From Alphaproteobacteria bacterium (GTDB lineage: Bacteria > Pseudomonadota > Alphaproteobacteria > Sphingomonadales > Kordiimonadaceae): a DNA stretch of 64,000 nucleotides. Every line of letters begins with the position of its first letter. The first letter of the stretch is position 1. A program made the position numbers and the translations under genes. Below the pieces are notes generated by a model. It made no database searches. It was given only the letters and a program-made list of their open reading frames with translations, and was not told where the DNA came from. Below are positions 9,475 to 18,240 of this stretch, piece by piece. The stretch spans positions 1 through 64,000 of the forward strand of contig SBGU01000044.1 in assembly GCA_006226495.1 (NCBI GenBank), given 5' to 3'.

Positions 9475-10226
9475 CCGCATTGACCGCACGCAGCGTACCC
9501 GGTGCCCGCAGCGCCGGGCTGGTGTCGGAACTTGCCGGCATCAGGGGCCGCCACCGGCGCCAGCGCGCGGCCTGGCAGGCCCATCTGCAGCACAGCAAGG
9601 AATGCATCACAGCGCACCTGTACCAGGCCGACCAGAGTGAACCGATCCTTCTGATGGGCGCGGGGCTTGGCCTTGATGTACCGCTCGCGGCCCTCAATGC
9701 CCACCCGGCCGGGGCCTTGCTGGTCGATGCCGTCGAAACCCTGTCCCTGCGCTGGCGCCTGCGCCGGTTTGCCAATATCCGGTTTGAGCGCATGGATGTG
9801 ACCGGCTTCCTGAAGGACTATGCCGCCGCGAAGCATGGTGCCGCGCTTGTGCCGCCCGCCATCGCGCCGCTGCCGCTGGTGGGCCACGGCATGGCCATAA
9901 GCTGCAATATGCTGAGCCAGTTGCCGCTGGCTTTTACATCCAGCCCACCCCTGGACGCGGACGAGACCACCCTGGCCGCCACCATCCAGAAAGCCCATAT
10001 CCGCGCCCTGATGTTGATGGATTGCCCGGTCTTGTTGATCACCGACCATGAAAGGCTGGAGGTCCGGGACGGGCATACGAGCCGCATCACCACGGTCGAC
10101 CCGAAGTTCCTGCCCGGCGACCCGCTGGAGACATGGGACTGGCATGTCGCGCCCGCGGGCGAAGTGGCGCCCGGCCTTGATGTCACGCTCAAGGTCGGCG
10201 CCTGGCTGTTGGGCGCCTATTGCTGA
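9456..10226 (+). CDS. Uncharacterised Rossmann-like protein coupled to the lactate dehydrogenase
   Basis: A 256-residue protein I do not recognise. Residues ~60-115 look like the start of a nucleotide-binding fold: a beta strand and glycine turn (ILLMGAGLGLDVPL), a second strand ending in acid (ALLVDAVE), and NIRFERMDVTGF. That is the layout of class I methyltransferases, but no acceptor-site motif is clear. It starts inside the dehydrogenase gene (19-base overlap, AGGGA at 9442-9446), so the two are co-translated. Methyltransferase-like or NAD-binding roles are both possible. Confidence 0.65.
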   Translation: MLRETLTALTARSVPGARSAGLVSELAGIRGRHRRQRAAWQAHLQHSKECITAHLYQADQSEPILLMGAGLGLDVPLAALNAHPAGALLVDAVETLSLRWRLRRFANIRFERMDVTGFLKDYAAAKHGAALVPPAIAPLPLVGHGMAISCNMLSQLPLAFTSSPPLDADETTLAATIQKAHIRALMLMDCPVLLITDHERLEVRDGHTSRITTVDPKFLPGDPLETWDWHVAPAGEVAPGLDVTLKVGAWLLGAYC

Positions 10227-10242
10227 ACCGTTGAATTTTCGT

Positions 10243-10317
10243 CATTCGCCGACCTGACCGGCGAGTCCAGTCTTTTGGGGCCACGGCCGCTGCGTTCGCC
10301 GGTCAAGCCGGCGAATG
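10243..10317. repeat. Intergenic inverted repeat (palindromic element)
   Basis: The left arm at 10243-10264 (CATTCGCCGACCTGACCGGC) is matched in reverse by the right arm at 10295-10317 with two mismatches, around a 30-base loop. Each arm is itself partly palindromic (CGCCGG...CCGGCG). The form resembles the short dispersed palindromes found between alphaproteobacterial genes. It sits between convergent genes and could slow transcription or protect mRNA ends. Confidence 0.5.
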
Positions 10318-10329
10318 CCAAGGAAAAAA

Positions 10330-12048
10330 CTATTCCTTTTCCCAGCCGGTCCAGCCGGGGCCGTGCACAAAACGACCGGGAGTCGCGCCCGTATGCTGGC
10401 CGTCCTTCAGGACCTGCTGGCCGTTCACAAACACCGCATTCACGCCGGTGGACAACTGGTGCGGGTCCTCGAACGTGGCATGGTCGGCGATGGTCGCGGG
10501 GTCGAACACCACGATATCGGCATAATAGCCCGCATGCAGGAAACCGCGCTCGCGCAGCTTCAGCCGCGTGGCCGGTAGGCCCGACAGGCGGTGGATGGCG
10601 TCTTCAAGCGGGATCACCTTTTCGTCGCGCACATAATGGCCCAGAAGCCGCGCCACATTGCCATAGGTGCGCGGGTGCGTACCGCCCCAGGCCTTCGCGC
10701 GTTCGGGGTCGTAGGCCCCGGCGTCCGAGCCGAAGGCCACCCACGGCAGGCGGATCTTCTTTTTCACATTGTCTTCGCTCATCAGGAAATAGATGGCGCT
10801 GACCCGGGTACCGTCGGCAATCACCAGGTCCATCGCCGCTTCTGCGGGCGTGGTGCGCATTTCGGCGGCCACTTCGGCCAGGGTCATGCCGGCATAATGC
10901 TTGAGGTCCGGGTTCTGGAAATAGGGCAGCAGCACACCTTCGGGGCCTGCCGCCAGCATCAGGTTTTCCCACTCGTCGGACGGGGTGGTCATTTCCAGCT
11001 TCAGCCGTTCGCGGATCGCCGGGTCCTTCAGGCGCGCGGCCCAGTCCTGATAGCCGCCTTCCTGCACCCAGGGCGGCATGGCGGCATCAAGGCCGGTGGC
11101 GCCGGCCGTGTAGCTATACATATCGGCGCTGATGTCCAGCCCCTCGGCGCGCGCAGCTTCGACCCGTTCGATCAGGGTATCCAGCTTGCCCCAGTTATCC
11201 TTGCCTGCAGCCTTCAGGTGATAAATCTCAGCCGGGATGCCGGCCTCGCGCGCGATGGTGATCAGCTCGTCCAGCGCTTCCAGCAATTGGCCGCCTTCAT
11301 TGCGCATGTGGGAGATATAACGCCCGCCGCGCGCCGCCGCGACCTTCGACAGTGCGACCAGTTCGTCGGTCTTGGCATAAAAGGCCGGCGCGTAAATCAG
11401 CGAGGTGCCAAGCCCCAAGGCACCTTCCTGCATGGCGGTGTCCACCTCGGCCTGCATGGCCTTCAGCTCGTCTTCCGTGGGTGCGCGGTTGGCGGCCCCC
11501 ACATGGTTCATGCGCACGGTGGTCGCGCCCACGAACGAGGCCACGTTGGGCGATATGCCCTTCTGTTCCAGCATGCCCATATAGTCGCCAAAGCCGGTCC
11601 AGCTAACGGTATAGGGGTCCGGCGTCGCGCTGATCTTTTGCTGGTACTGGGCCTTGACGGCGTCGCTCAAGGGTCCCATCGACCAGCCTTCGCCGAACAC
11701 CTCGAGCGTGACACCCTGCACCACATCCGAAAGCCCGCGACCGTCGGTCACCAGGCTGTCGGTCGCCCAGGAAAGCATGTTGATGAAACCGGGGCTGACG
11801 GCCATGCCGGTTGCGTCCACCACCGTGTCGGCCTTGGCATCCGTCAGGTCACCGATATAGGCGATGCGGTCGCCGCGCACCCCCACATCCGCATGCACGG
11901 GTGCCGCACCACTGCCGTCATAGACCGTGCCGCCCCGGATGATGGTGTCATAGTGCGCCGTCTCTTCGGCCGGGCGGCCGCAGGCGGCAATCACCAGCAC
12001 AAGGCCGATCGCCAGCCATGCCCGCGCATGTGTGAAGACCCGTTTCAT
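10330..12048 (-). CDS. Amidohydrolase-family lipoprotein (D-aminoacylase-like, incomplete metal site)
   Basis: A 572-residue member of the N-acyl-D-amino-acid deacylase family. It has a lipoprotein signal with lipobox VIAAC, so it is probably anchored in the envelope. The start at 12048 follows a strong GAGGGGAAG site. Conserved parts include YDTIIRGGTVYDGSG, ISHMRNEGG, IYHLKAAG, FGSDAG and the C-terminal YYADIVVFDP. The HxH that normally follows PGFI is replaced by NMLSWATDSL, and the usual Cys in GNCG is replaced by FGEG. It may use a single metal or have a changed function. It stands alone on the minus strand. Confidence 0.82.
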   Translation of the reverse strand: MKRVFTHARAWLAIGLVLVIAACGRPAEETAHYDTIIRGGTVYDGSGAAPVHADVGVRGDRIAYIGDLTDAKADTVVDATGMAVSPGFINMLSWATDSLVTDGRGLSDVVQGVTLEVFGEGWSMGPLSDAVKAQYQQKISATPDPYTVSWTGFGDYMGMLEQKGISPNVASFVGATTVRMNHVGAANRAPTEDELKAMQAEVDTAMQEGALGLGTSLIYAPAFYAKTDELVALSKVAAARGGRYISHMRNEGGQLLEALDELITIAREAGIPAEIYHLKAAGKDNWGKLDTLIERVEAARAEGLDISADMYSYTAGATGLDAAMPPWVQEGGYQDWAARLKDPAIRERLKLEMTTPSDEWENLMLAAGPEGVLLPYFQNPDLKHYAGMTLAEVAAEMRTTPAEAAMDLVIADGTRVSAIYFLMSEDNVKKKIRLPWVAFGSDAGAYDPERAKAWGGTHPRTYGNVARLLGHYVRDEKVIPLEDAIHRLSGLPATRLKLRERGFLHAGYYADIVVFDPATIADHATFEDPHQLSTGVNAVFVNGQQVLKDGQHTGATPGRFVHGPGWTGWEKE

Positions 12049-12176
12049 AAGCTTCCCCTCTTGATCAGGCCACGAGGGTAAGACGGCCAAGGCCGATCAC
12101 GCAAGCTTGAAGCGTGTTTCCAGTTGGCACCGGTTGCAAGCCGCCGTTATAGTGGCGCCCTTACGGGAGTGCCTTG

Positions 12177-12941
12177 ATGCTGGAAATCGTTCAGATTCCT
12201 GTCCTGCAGGACAATTATGTCTATCTGATCCACTGCGCGGAAACCGGTGATACAGCGGTTGTCGACCCGGCGGTGGCCGAGCCGGTTGTGGCCGCGCTTG
12301 AAGCCCGGGGCTGGACCCTCAACCATATCTTCAACACCCATCATCATTTCGACCATGTCGGCGCGAACAGGGAACTGAAGGCAAAATATGGCCTGAAGAT
12401 CACCGGCCCCGCCGCCGACCGGGACCGCATTCCCGGCATCGATATCGCCGTGGGCGACGGCGACCAGGTCTGGCTGGGCGACGAGGCCGCCACGGTTTAT
12501 GACGTGCCGGGCCACACGACCGGGCATATCGCCTATCATTTCGGCGCGTCGCAGGCGCTGTTCTGTGGCGACACGCTGTTCGCGCTTGGCTGTGGCCGGC
12601 TGTTCGAAGGCACGCCCGACCAGATGTGGCAGTCGCTTGGCAAGCTGATGCGCCTGCCCGACGAAACACAGGTTTATTGCGCCCATGAATATACGCTCGC
12701 GAACGCGCGCTTCGCCGTGACGGTCGAGCCGCACAACAAGGCCTTGCTGGCGCGCATGGACGACATCAGGGCGATGCGCGAGCACGGCGAACCCACCGTG
12801 CCCAGTACATTGGGTATCGAGAAGGCCACCAACCCGTTCCTCCGCCCCATGAGCGAGGATATCCAGGAAACGGTTGGCCTGTTGGGCGCGCCTTTGCCCG
12901 CCGTCTTCGCCGAAGTACGGCGCCGCAAGGACGATTTCTGA
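12177..12941 (+). CDS. gloB: Hydroxyacylglutathione hydrolase (glyoxalase II)
   Basis: A 254-residue metallo-beta-lactamase-fold enzyme that hydrolyses S-lactoylglutathione in methylglyoxal detoxification. The metal motif THHHFDH, then GHTTGHIAYHF, CGDTLFALGCGRLFEGT and CAHEYTLANARFA match GloB, including the C-terminal glutathione-binding region. The ATG at 12177 has GGGAG seven bases upstream and is preferred over the TTG just before it. The product, D-lactate, is a possible substrate of the dehydrogenase at 8.1-9.5 kb. Confidence 0.95.
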   Translation: MLEIVQIPVLQDNYVYLIHCAETGDTAVVDPAVAEPVVAALEARGWTLNHIFNTHHHFDHVGANRELKAKYGLKITGPAADRDRIPGIDIAVGDGDQVWLGDEAATVYDVPGHTTGHIAYHFGASQALFCGDTLFALGCGRLFEGTPDQMWQSLGKLMRLPDETQVYCAHEYTLANARFAVTVEPHNKALLARMDDIRAMREHGEPTVPSTLGIEKATNPFLRPMSEDIQETVGLLGAPLPAVFAEVRRRKDDF

Positions 12942-13031
12942 CAATCATCCGTTCACCGCAAAGGGCTGGCCAAGGCGGTGGATGGGTTTAGAACTATGGT
13001 TTCGTTACAAAAATCCTTTGGAGGGGGAACA

Positions 13032-15128
13032 ATGAAAACACTGATGGCAGGACTGTTGATGACAGCAAGCATGATGACGGCACCCGCATTCGCCGACGAT
13101 GACCCGTACCAGTGGCTTGAGGAAGTCGAGGGGCAGAAGTCGCTGGAATGGGTCGAGGAACAGAATAAACATTCGCTGGGTATTCTGGAGGCCGACCCGC
13201 GCTTCCATGAGCTGGAGGCCCGCGCGCTGAAGGATTATAACGCCAAGGACAAGATCGCCTATGGCAGCCTGGCCGGCGGTTCGGTGGCCAATTTCTGGCA
13301 GGATGAAACCCATGTACGCGGCATCTGGCGCCGCACCAGCCTGAAATCCTACGCCAGCAAGGACCCGCAGTGGATCACGGTCCTGGACTTCGATGCACTG
13401 GCGAAGGAAGAAGGCGAAAACTGGGTCTATAAGGGCCGCGACTGCCTGGCGCCCGATTTTGGCCGCTGCCTGATCCGCCTGTCGCGCGGCGGCGGTGACG
13501 CCGTTGTGGTGCGCGAATTCGATGCCGTCACCAAACGTTTCGTCGACAATGGTTTCAAAACGCCTGAGAGCAAACAGTGGGTTTCCTGGGTTGATGCCGA
13601 CACATTGATGATCGCGACCGACTTCGGCCCCGACGCCGACGGCAGTTCCAGCATGAACGAAAGCGGTTATCCGCGCCAGGTGCGGCTGTGGAAACGCGGC
13701 ACGCCGCTCGAGGACGCCGAACTGCTGATGAACAGCGATCCCGAGATCGTGTTCAACTTCCCGATGGCTAGCCACCGGGCCGACGGCACCTACACGGGCG
13801 TCATTCAGGGCCCGGACTTCTTCACCCAGATCATTTTCCTGATGGTGGATGACGAACTGAAACAACTGGACCTGCCGAAAGACATCGACTTCAAGGGTTT
13901 CTTCGGCACCCGTATGATCATCCAGATGCGCAAGGACTGGACCGTGGGTGGCAAGACGGTGAAAGCCGGCGCGTTGGTATCGGCGCTGGTGACCGACCTT
14001 GTGGCCGGCGATCCGGCACGCAGCCTGGTGACCATTTTTGAACCGGGTGAGCGCAGCTCGATCGACGGTGTGTCCATCGGCAAGGACCGGATTTTCCTGT
14101 CCGTGCTGGATGAAGTGACCGGCAAGCTGTTGTCTGCGACACCGACCGGCGAAGGCTGGGATGTGGCCGACATGGGCATGCCCAAAAACGGCACGCTGAG
14201 TGTGATCAGCGCCGACGAATGGTCGGATGCCGCCTTCATCAATTTCGAAAGCTTCCTGCAGCCGAGCACGCTTTATACGGTCGAACTGGGCGGCAAACCT
14301 GAACCGATCAAATCGCTGGCACCGCGTTTCGATGCCGCGAACCTGGTCACCGAACAGAAATTCGCCACCTCGACGGACGGCACCAAGGTGCCCTATTTTG
14401 TGATCCGGGCGAAGGATGTGCCGATGGACGGCAGCACCCCGACCCTCTTGTATGGCTATGGCGGTTTCGAGATTTCGATCACGCCAAGTTACATGAGCAG
14501 CATCGGCAAGCTGTGGCTTGAACAGGGCGGCGCCTATGTGATTGCCAACATCCGGGGTGGGGGCGAATTTGGCCCCAAATGGCACCAGGCCGCGTTGAAA
14601 CCCAACCGCCAGCGCGCCTATGACGACTTTATCTCGGTGGGTGAGGACCTGATCAAATCGGGCCTGACGTCCACCCCGCATCTGGGCATTGTCGGCCGTT
14701 CGAACGGTGGCCTCTTGATGGGGGCCATGGTCACCCAGCGGCCCGACCTCTGGAACGCGGTCATCTGCGGTGTGCCGCTTCTCGATATGATGCGCTATCA
14801 CAAGCTGCTGGCCGGTGCCTCGTGGGTCGGCGAATATGGCGACCCGGACATTCCGGAAGAGCGTGAATTCATCCTGAAATATTCGCCCTACCAGAATGTG
14901 AAGGAAGGCGTGAAATATCCGGAAGTCTTCTTCTATACCAGCACCAAGGACGACCGGGTCCACCCGGGCCATGCCCGCAAGATGGCAGCCAGGCTGATGT
15001 CGCTGGGCAACCCGGTGCTGTATTATGAAAACACCGAAGGTGGCCATGCCGGTTCCGCCAACCTGACGCAAAAGGCCTACACCGACGCGCTGCAGGTGGT
15101 TTATGCCCTCAGGAAGCTGAAAGACTAA
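13032..15128 (+). CDS. Periplasmic prolyl oligopeptidase-family peptidase (S9)
   Basis: A 698-residue exported peptidase. The signal peptide (MKTLMAGLLMTASMMTAPAFA) is followed by the family opening DDPYQWLEEVEG. A beta-propeller domain fills the middle. The C-terminal alpha/beta-hydrolase domain has nucleophile Ser557 in GRSNGGLLMG, Asp in KDDRVHPGH and His in EGGHAGS. The oxyanion region RGGGEFGPKWHQA is conserved. It cleaves short peptides, usually after proline. A GAGGGGG site at 13021 places the start at 13032. A strong terminator follows. Confidence 0.93.
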   Translation: MKTLMAGLLMTASMMTAPAFADDDPYQWLEEVEGQKSLEWVEEQNKHSLGILEADPRFHELEARALKDYNAKDKIAYGSLAGGSVANFWQDETHVRGIWRRTSLKSYASKDPQWITVLDFDALAKEEGENWVYKGRDCLAPDFGRCLIRLSRGGGDAVVVREFDAVTKRFVDNGFKTPESKQWVSWVDADTLMIATDFGPDADGSSSMNESGYPRQVRLWKRGTPLEDAELLMNSDPEIVFNFPMASHRADGTYTGVIQGPDFFTQIIFLMVDDELKQLDLPKDIDFKGFFGTRMIIQMRKDWTVGGKTVKAGALVSALVTDLVAGDPARSLVTIFEPGERSSIDGVSIGKDRIFLSVLDEVTGKLLSATPTGEGWDVADMGMPKNGTLSVISADEWSDAAFINFESFLQPSTLYTVELGGKPEPIKSLAPRFDAANLVTEQKFATSTDGTKVPYFVIRAKDVPMDGSTPTLLYGYGGFEISITPSYMSSIGKLWLEQGGAYVIANIRGGGEFGPKWHQAALKPNRQRAYDDFISVGEDLIKSGLTSTPHLGIVGRSNGGLLMGAMVTQRPDLWNAVICGVPLLDMMRYHKLLAGASWVGEYGDPDIPEEREFILKYSPYQNVKEGVKYPEVFFYTSTKDDRVHPGHARKMAARLMSLGNPVLYYENTEGGHAGSANLTQKAYTDALQVVYALRKLKD

Positions 15129-15161
15129 ACCGCAGGAATATCAGTCCAAACAATGGTTTAG

Positions 15162-15188
15162 AAAGGGCGGGCCTTCCCGCCCTTTTTT
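15162..15188 (+). terminator. Intrinsic terminator after S9 peptidase
   Basis: AAAGGGCGGG (15162-15171) pairs with CCCGCCCTTT around a 4-base loop and is followed by a T run to 15188. Confidence 0.9.
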
Positions 15189-15254
15189 GTTGCCCGCGGC
15201 AAACGGCAGTGCATAGGCTGGCGCGTATAAAACAAAAATACGCGAAAGACAGTG

Positions 15255-16325
15255 ATGACAACCCTGATGGAAACCAGTCCGGCCACACGGCTGACGGCTG
15301 ACCCGACAGTCTATCCCTTTCAGGTGGACTGGCTCAAAGGCCGGGCCTGGATGCTGCACGTCCCCGAAGCCTGGTACCAGAATGCCGCCTTCCTGGACCA
15401 GCGCGCGCTGGCCCCCGACGCGCGCGGCGACTGGATGCCCCTGTCCGCGCTTGAGGACGCCACGCGCGGCGCCACACGCCGCCCGCTTGGCCTGATTTTC
15501 CATATCGGCCATTGTGGCTCGACCCTGATTTCGCGGGCGCTTGGCCTGTCGCGCGCCTTCTTTTCGCTGCGCGAACCGCTGCCGCTTCGGGACATCGCCA
15601 GCTTTTACCTGGAAACCGATGCCGTGTGGGCGCCCATGTCGCCCAAACAACTGGATGCGCGGCTGGACCTGTTCCGCACCCTGTGGGCCCGCACGCCGGA
15701 CGACCGGCAAATCGCCATCGTCAAGGCCACCAGCTTCTGCAGCGTGCTGGCCGGGGACTGGCTCGCGCGCTATGCAAACGACCGGGCGGTCATGCTGGCC
15801 ATGGCGCCCGAAATCTATATCGCCACAGTTCTGGGTGCCGAAACCTATGTCAACGACCTGAAGGGTGGCGCGCGCGTGCGCATGGCCGGCCTTGCCGCCG
15901 CCGTCGGCACCGACAGGCTGCAGCCGCTGTATGAACTGTCGCCGGGTGAGATTGCGGCCATGACCTATATGGCGGAACTGATCAACCTGCACCGGGGTGC
16001 GGTGGCTGCGGGCCCGCGCGCCCTGCGGCTGGATTTCGACCAGTATCTGAAGGACCCGGGTGCGGCACTCAGCGACATGACCGCGCATTTTGGCGCACGC
16101 CTGCCGGACGCGGATATTGTCGATATCCTCAATCACCCGCTGCTGGGGCGGTATTCCAAGGCCACGGACTATCAGTTCACCGGCTTCGACCGGCGCCAGC
16201 GGCTGGCGGAATCGCGCGCGGCCAACGGTGCTGAAATCAAAAAGGGCATCACCTGGCTGCGCCGCTTCGCCCGCGACCACGACCTGGGACGCGAAGCCCT
16301 GCTGGCCTACGGTTACGCGAAATAA
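15255..16325 (+). CDS. Sulfotransferase-like P-loop protein (paralogue 1)
   Basis: A 356-residue cytoplasmic protein. A nucleotide-binding loop like the 5'-phosphosulfate-binding motif of sulfotransferases is seen in IFHIGHCGSTLISRAL, followed by LREPLPLRD and IVKATSFC. A later RYSK motif could supply the 3'-phosphate contacts. The gene at 46.3-47.3 kb shares the same ordered motifs (YCCSTLLARAF, KEPVILND, VKPSN, RHSK), so the two are paralogues. The acceptor is unknown. An adjacent GTG at 15252 is an alternative start. It is convergent with a PKHD-type dioxygenase. Confidence 0.7.
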   Translation: MTTLMETSPATRLTADPTVYPFQVDWLKGRAWMLHVPEAWYQNAAFLDQRALAPDARGDWMPLSALEDATRGATRRPLGLIFHIGHCGSTLISRALGLSRAFFSLREPLPLRDIASFYLETDAVWAPMSPKQLDARLDLFRTLWARTPDDRQIAIVKATSFCSVLAGDWLARYANDRAVMLAMAPEIYIATVLGAETYVNDLKGGARVRMAGLAAAVGTDRLQPLYELSPGEIAAMTYMAELINLHRGAVAAGPRALRLDFDQYLKDPGAALSDMTAHFGARLPDADIVDILNHPLLGRYSKATDYQFTGFDRRQRLAESRAANGAEIKKGITWLRRFARDHDLGREALLAYGYAK

Positions 16326-16341
16326 GGGACGGGGACTGGCC

Positions 16342-17004
16342 TCAGTTGCCGTGCCACATGCGCATCAGGTTGGTCTTCACATATTCAAGCCGCACCTGCT
16401 GCTCAAGCCCGACCTTGGCGGCATTTTCATGCAGGAATTCGGTCAGTTCGGTCAGGATCGCGCGTTTCGCGGCGTCGCGGATATAGCTTTCGATAAAGGT
16501 GATACCCACCACCCGCTCGCCCTTCGTGACCGGCATCACCTGATGGAAGAAGGTCGAGGGGTAGAAAACGGCTGCGCCCGGCTTTTCCTTCACCTTCACC
16601 TCGCGGTCGGCAAGGCGGATCGTCAGTTCGCCGCCCTCGTAACTCTCGGGGGGCGAGATGAACACCGTGCAACTGATATCGATGCGGAGCGGCGGGTTGT
16701 AGGGGATGATCGCGGTATCCACATGTTCGCCATAGGCCATGCCGGGCTGGTATTTGGTCATCATCGGCGGCGCGATGGTTTTGGGCACACACCAGTCGCG
16801 GAAATATTCGTTGCGCACCATGGCCTGGTGCAGGATGCCGGCGGCTTCCTTGTACCCGGCGTCGGACGGGCTGGGTTGCAGATTGTTCTTCAGCGAATGT
16901 TCGGGGTTCGATGCGCGCCCGTTTTCAAAGCGGATCACGCCGGCAAGTTGTTGCAGGCGCGACACCTCGTGCGGCATCAGAAGTTCTGGAATGATATGGA
17001 ACAC
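16342..17004 (-). CDS. PKHD-type Fe(II)/2-oxoglutarate dioxygenase (PiuC/YbiX family)
   Basis: A 220-residue non-haem iron oxygenase. The metal ligands are recognisable: His and Asp in GEHVDTA, and His in FFHQVMPV; the 2-oxoglutarate-binding Arg is in KGERVVG. Length and motif order match the PKHD-type hydroxylases often found near TonB-dependent receptors. A GTG start at 17004 is supported by a GGGGGA site upstream; the next in-frame ATG would lose the conserved N-terminus (FHIIPELL). The substrate is unknown. It is convergent with the sulfotransferase-like gene. Confidence 0.9.
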   Translation of the reverse strand: MFHIIPELLMPHEVSRLQQLAGVIRFENGRASNPEHSLKNNLQPSPSDAGYKEAAGILHQAMVRNEYFRDWCVPKTIAPPMMTKYQPGMAYGEHVDTAIIPYNPPLRIDISCTVFISPPESYEGGELTIRLADREVKVKEKPGAAVFYPSTFFHQVMPVTKGERVVGITFIESYIRDAAKRAILTELTEFLHENAAKVGLEQQVRLEYVKTNLMRMWHGN

Positions 17005-17174
17005 CTGTTTCCCCCGGGGATTCTGTCTGGCTTTATTCTCTGTCAGAACGGCCTAGCACAAACCACCGGCCCACCGCAGCCTTTTTGTGGCGCGCTACAC
17101 CAATTGGCTAGCCGTTTTTCCTTGGTACCCGCAACCGGCGGGCGTAGGCTTTTCCACAGGGTAATCCGGGAAAC

Positions 17175-17660
17175 ATGAAGGGGGCGATCATGGCATTTTC
17201 CACACTCGGGCTTGCGGCACTGGCCATGCTGGCAACCGCCGACGATGGCCCGGCCCGCATCAACCTTGTCTGTTACGGCGAAGGCACCAAGAAGGCGCCT
17301 GAAACCAAATATGGCTATGAATGGGACAAGGATAAAAAGAAATACGAGTCCACCCGCCGCACCGAATATGAGGAAAAAGCCTTCGACGCCACCGTGAAGG
17401 TGGAGATTGCCGGCAACATGGGCCGCATCCATTTGACCGGCAAGCTGGTGCCGCCCATCCATTCCGGCGGCAGCGACGGCTGGTGGCCCCTGGAAAAACT
17501 GAATGTGTTCGACGACCGCATCACCGCGCGGTACCGCCTGAACGGGCTGAATAAACCCAAGGTGTCGATCGACCGCATGAGCGGCCGTATCAATATCGAC
17601 GGGCTGGAGGATTTTCGCGGCAACTGCGAAGCGGCGGACGACCAGGAACGCAAATTCTGA
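17175..17660 (+). CDS. Putative exported protein, unknown function
   Basis: A 161-residue protein with a short signal-like N-terminus (MKGAIMAFSTLGLAALAMLATA). An alternative ATG at 17190 has a better ribosome site (GGGGG), but starting there would remove the lysine of the signal. The mature part is mixed in charge, with a lysine/glutamate-rich segment (EWDKDKKKYES) and beta-rich ending (GRINIDGLEDFRGNCEA). Two cysteines (in LVCYG and GNCEA) might form a disulfide in the periplasm. I do not recognise a family. Confidence 0.65.
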   Translation: MKGAIMAFSTLGLAALAMLATADDGPARINLVCYGEGTKKAPETKYGYEWDKDKKKYESTRRTEYEEKAFDATVKVEIAGNMGRIHLTGKLVPPIHSGGSDGWWPLEKLNVFDDRITARYRLNGLNKPKVSIDRMSGRINIDGLEDFRGNCEAADDQERKF

Positions 17661-17742
17661 CAAAGCCCGATTTACCGGATGCGCCGGCGCGGCCCTTGCG
17701 GCATAGTCTGGGCAAACACCCGCACTCTCAGGAACCCGCCCC

Positions 17743-18234
17743 ATGATCATCCGCCGCGCCGACGACAGCGATTTTGCCGCCATCTGGCTGATATTCGAAT
17801 CCATCGTGCGGCAGGGCGCCACCTATGCCTACGCACCCGATACCAGCGTGCATGAGGCACGGCAGATCTGGATGCAGGCCCCTGAAGCCACCTTTGTCGC
17901 CGAAGAGGGTGACGACATCCTGGGCACCTATATCCTGAAGCCGAACCAGCCTGGCCTTGGCGGCCATGTCTGCAATGCCGCTTTCATGGTGGCGCCCGAA
18001 GCGCGCGGGCGCGGCATCGCGGCGGCCCTGTGCGAACACAGCCAGGCAGAAGCCCGCGCGCGGGGTTATCTGGCCATGCAGTTCAACCTGGTGGTGGCCA
18101 CCAACGAAGGCGCCGTGCGCCTGTGGCAGAAGCTGGGCTTCGGGATTTCGGGCACGTTGCCCAAGGCCTTCCGGCACAAAAGCCTCGGTTTCGTCGATGC
18201 CCATGTCATGTATAAATGGCTGGGGGAGGACTGA
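17743..18234 (+). CDS. GNAT-family N-acetyltransferase
   Basis: A 163-residue single-domain acetyltransferase. The acetyl-CoA-binding loop is APEARGRGIAAALCEHS, preceded by the VAEEGDDILGTYIL strand pair and followed by NEGAVRLWQKLGFG. These are GNAT motifs D, A and B in order. The acceptor is unknown; the C-terminal HKSLGFVDAHVMYKWL resembles proteins often annotated as phosphinothricin-type acetyltransferases. It ends six bases before the serine hydrolase and is likely co-transcribed with it. Confidence 0.88.
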   Translation: MIIRRADDSDFAAIWLIFESIVRQGATYAYAPDTSVHEARQIWMQAPEATFVAEEGDDILGTYILKPNQPGLGGHVCNAAFMVAPEARGRGIAAALCEHSQAEARARGYLAMQFNLVVATNEGAVRLWQKLGFGISGTLPKAFRHKSLGFVDAHVMYKWLGED

Positions 18235-18240
18235 GCCGAC

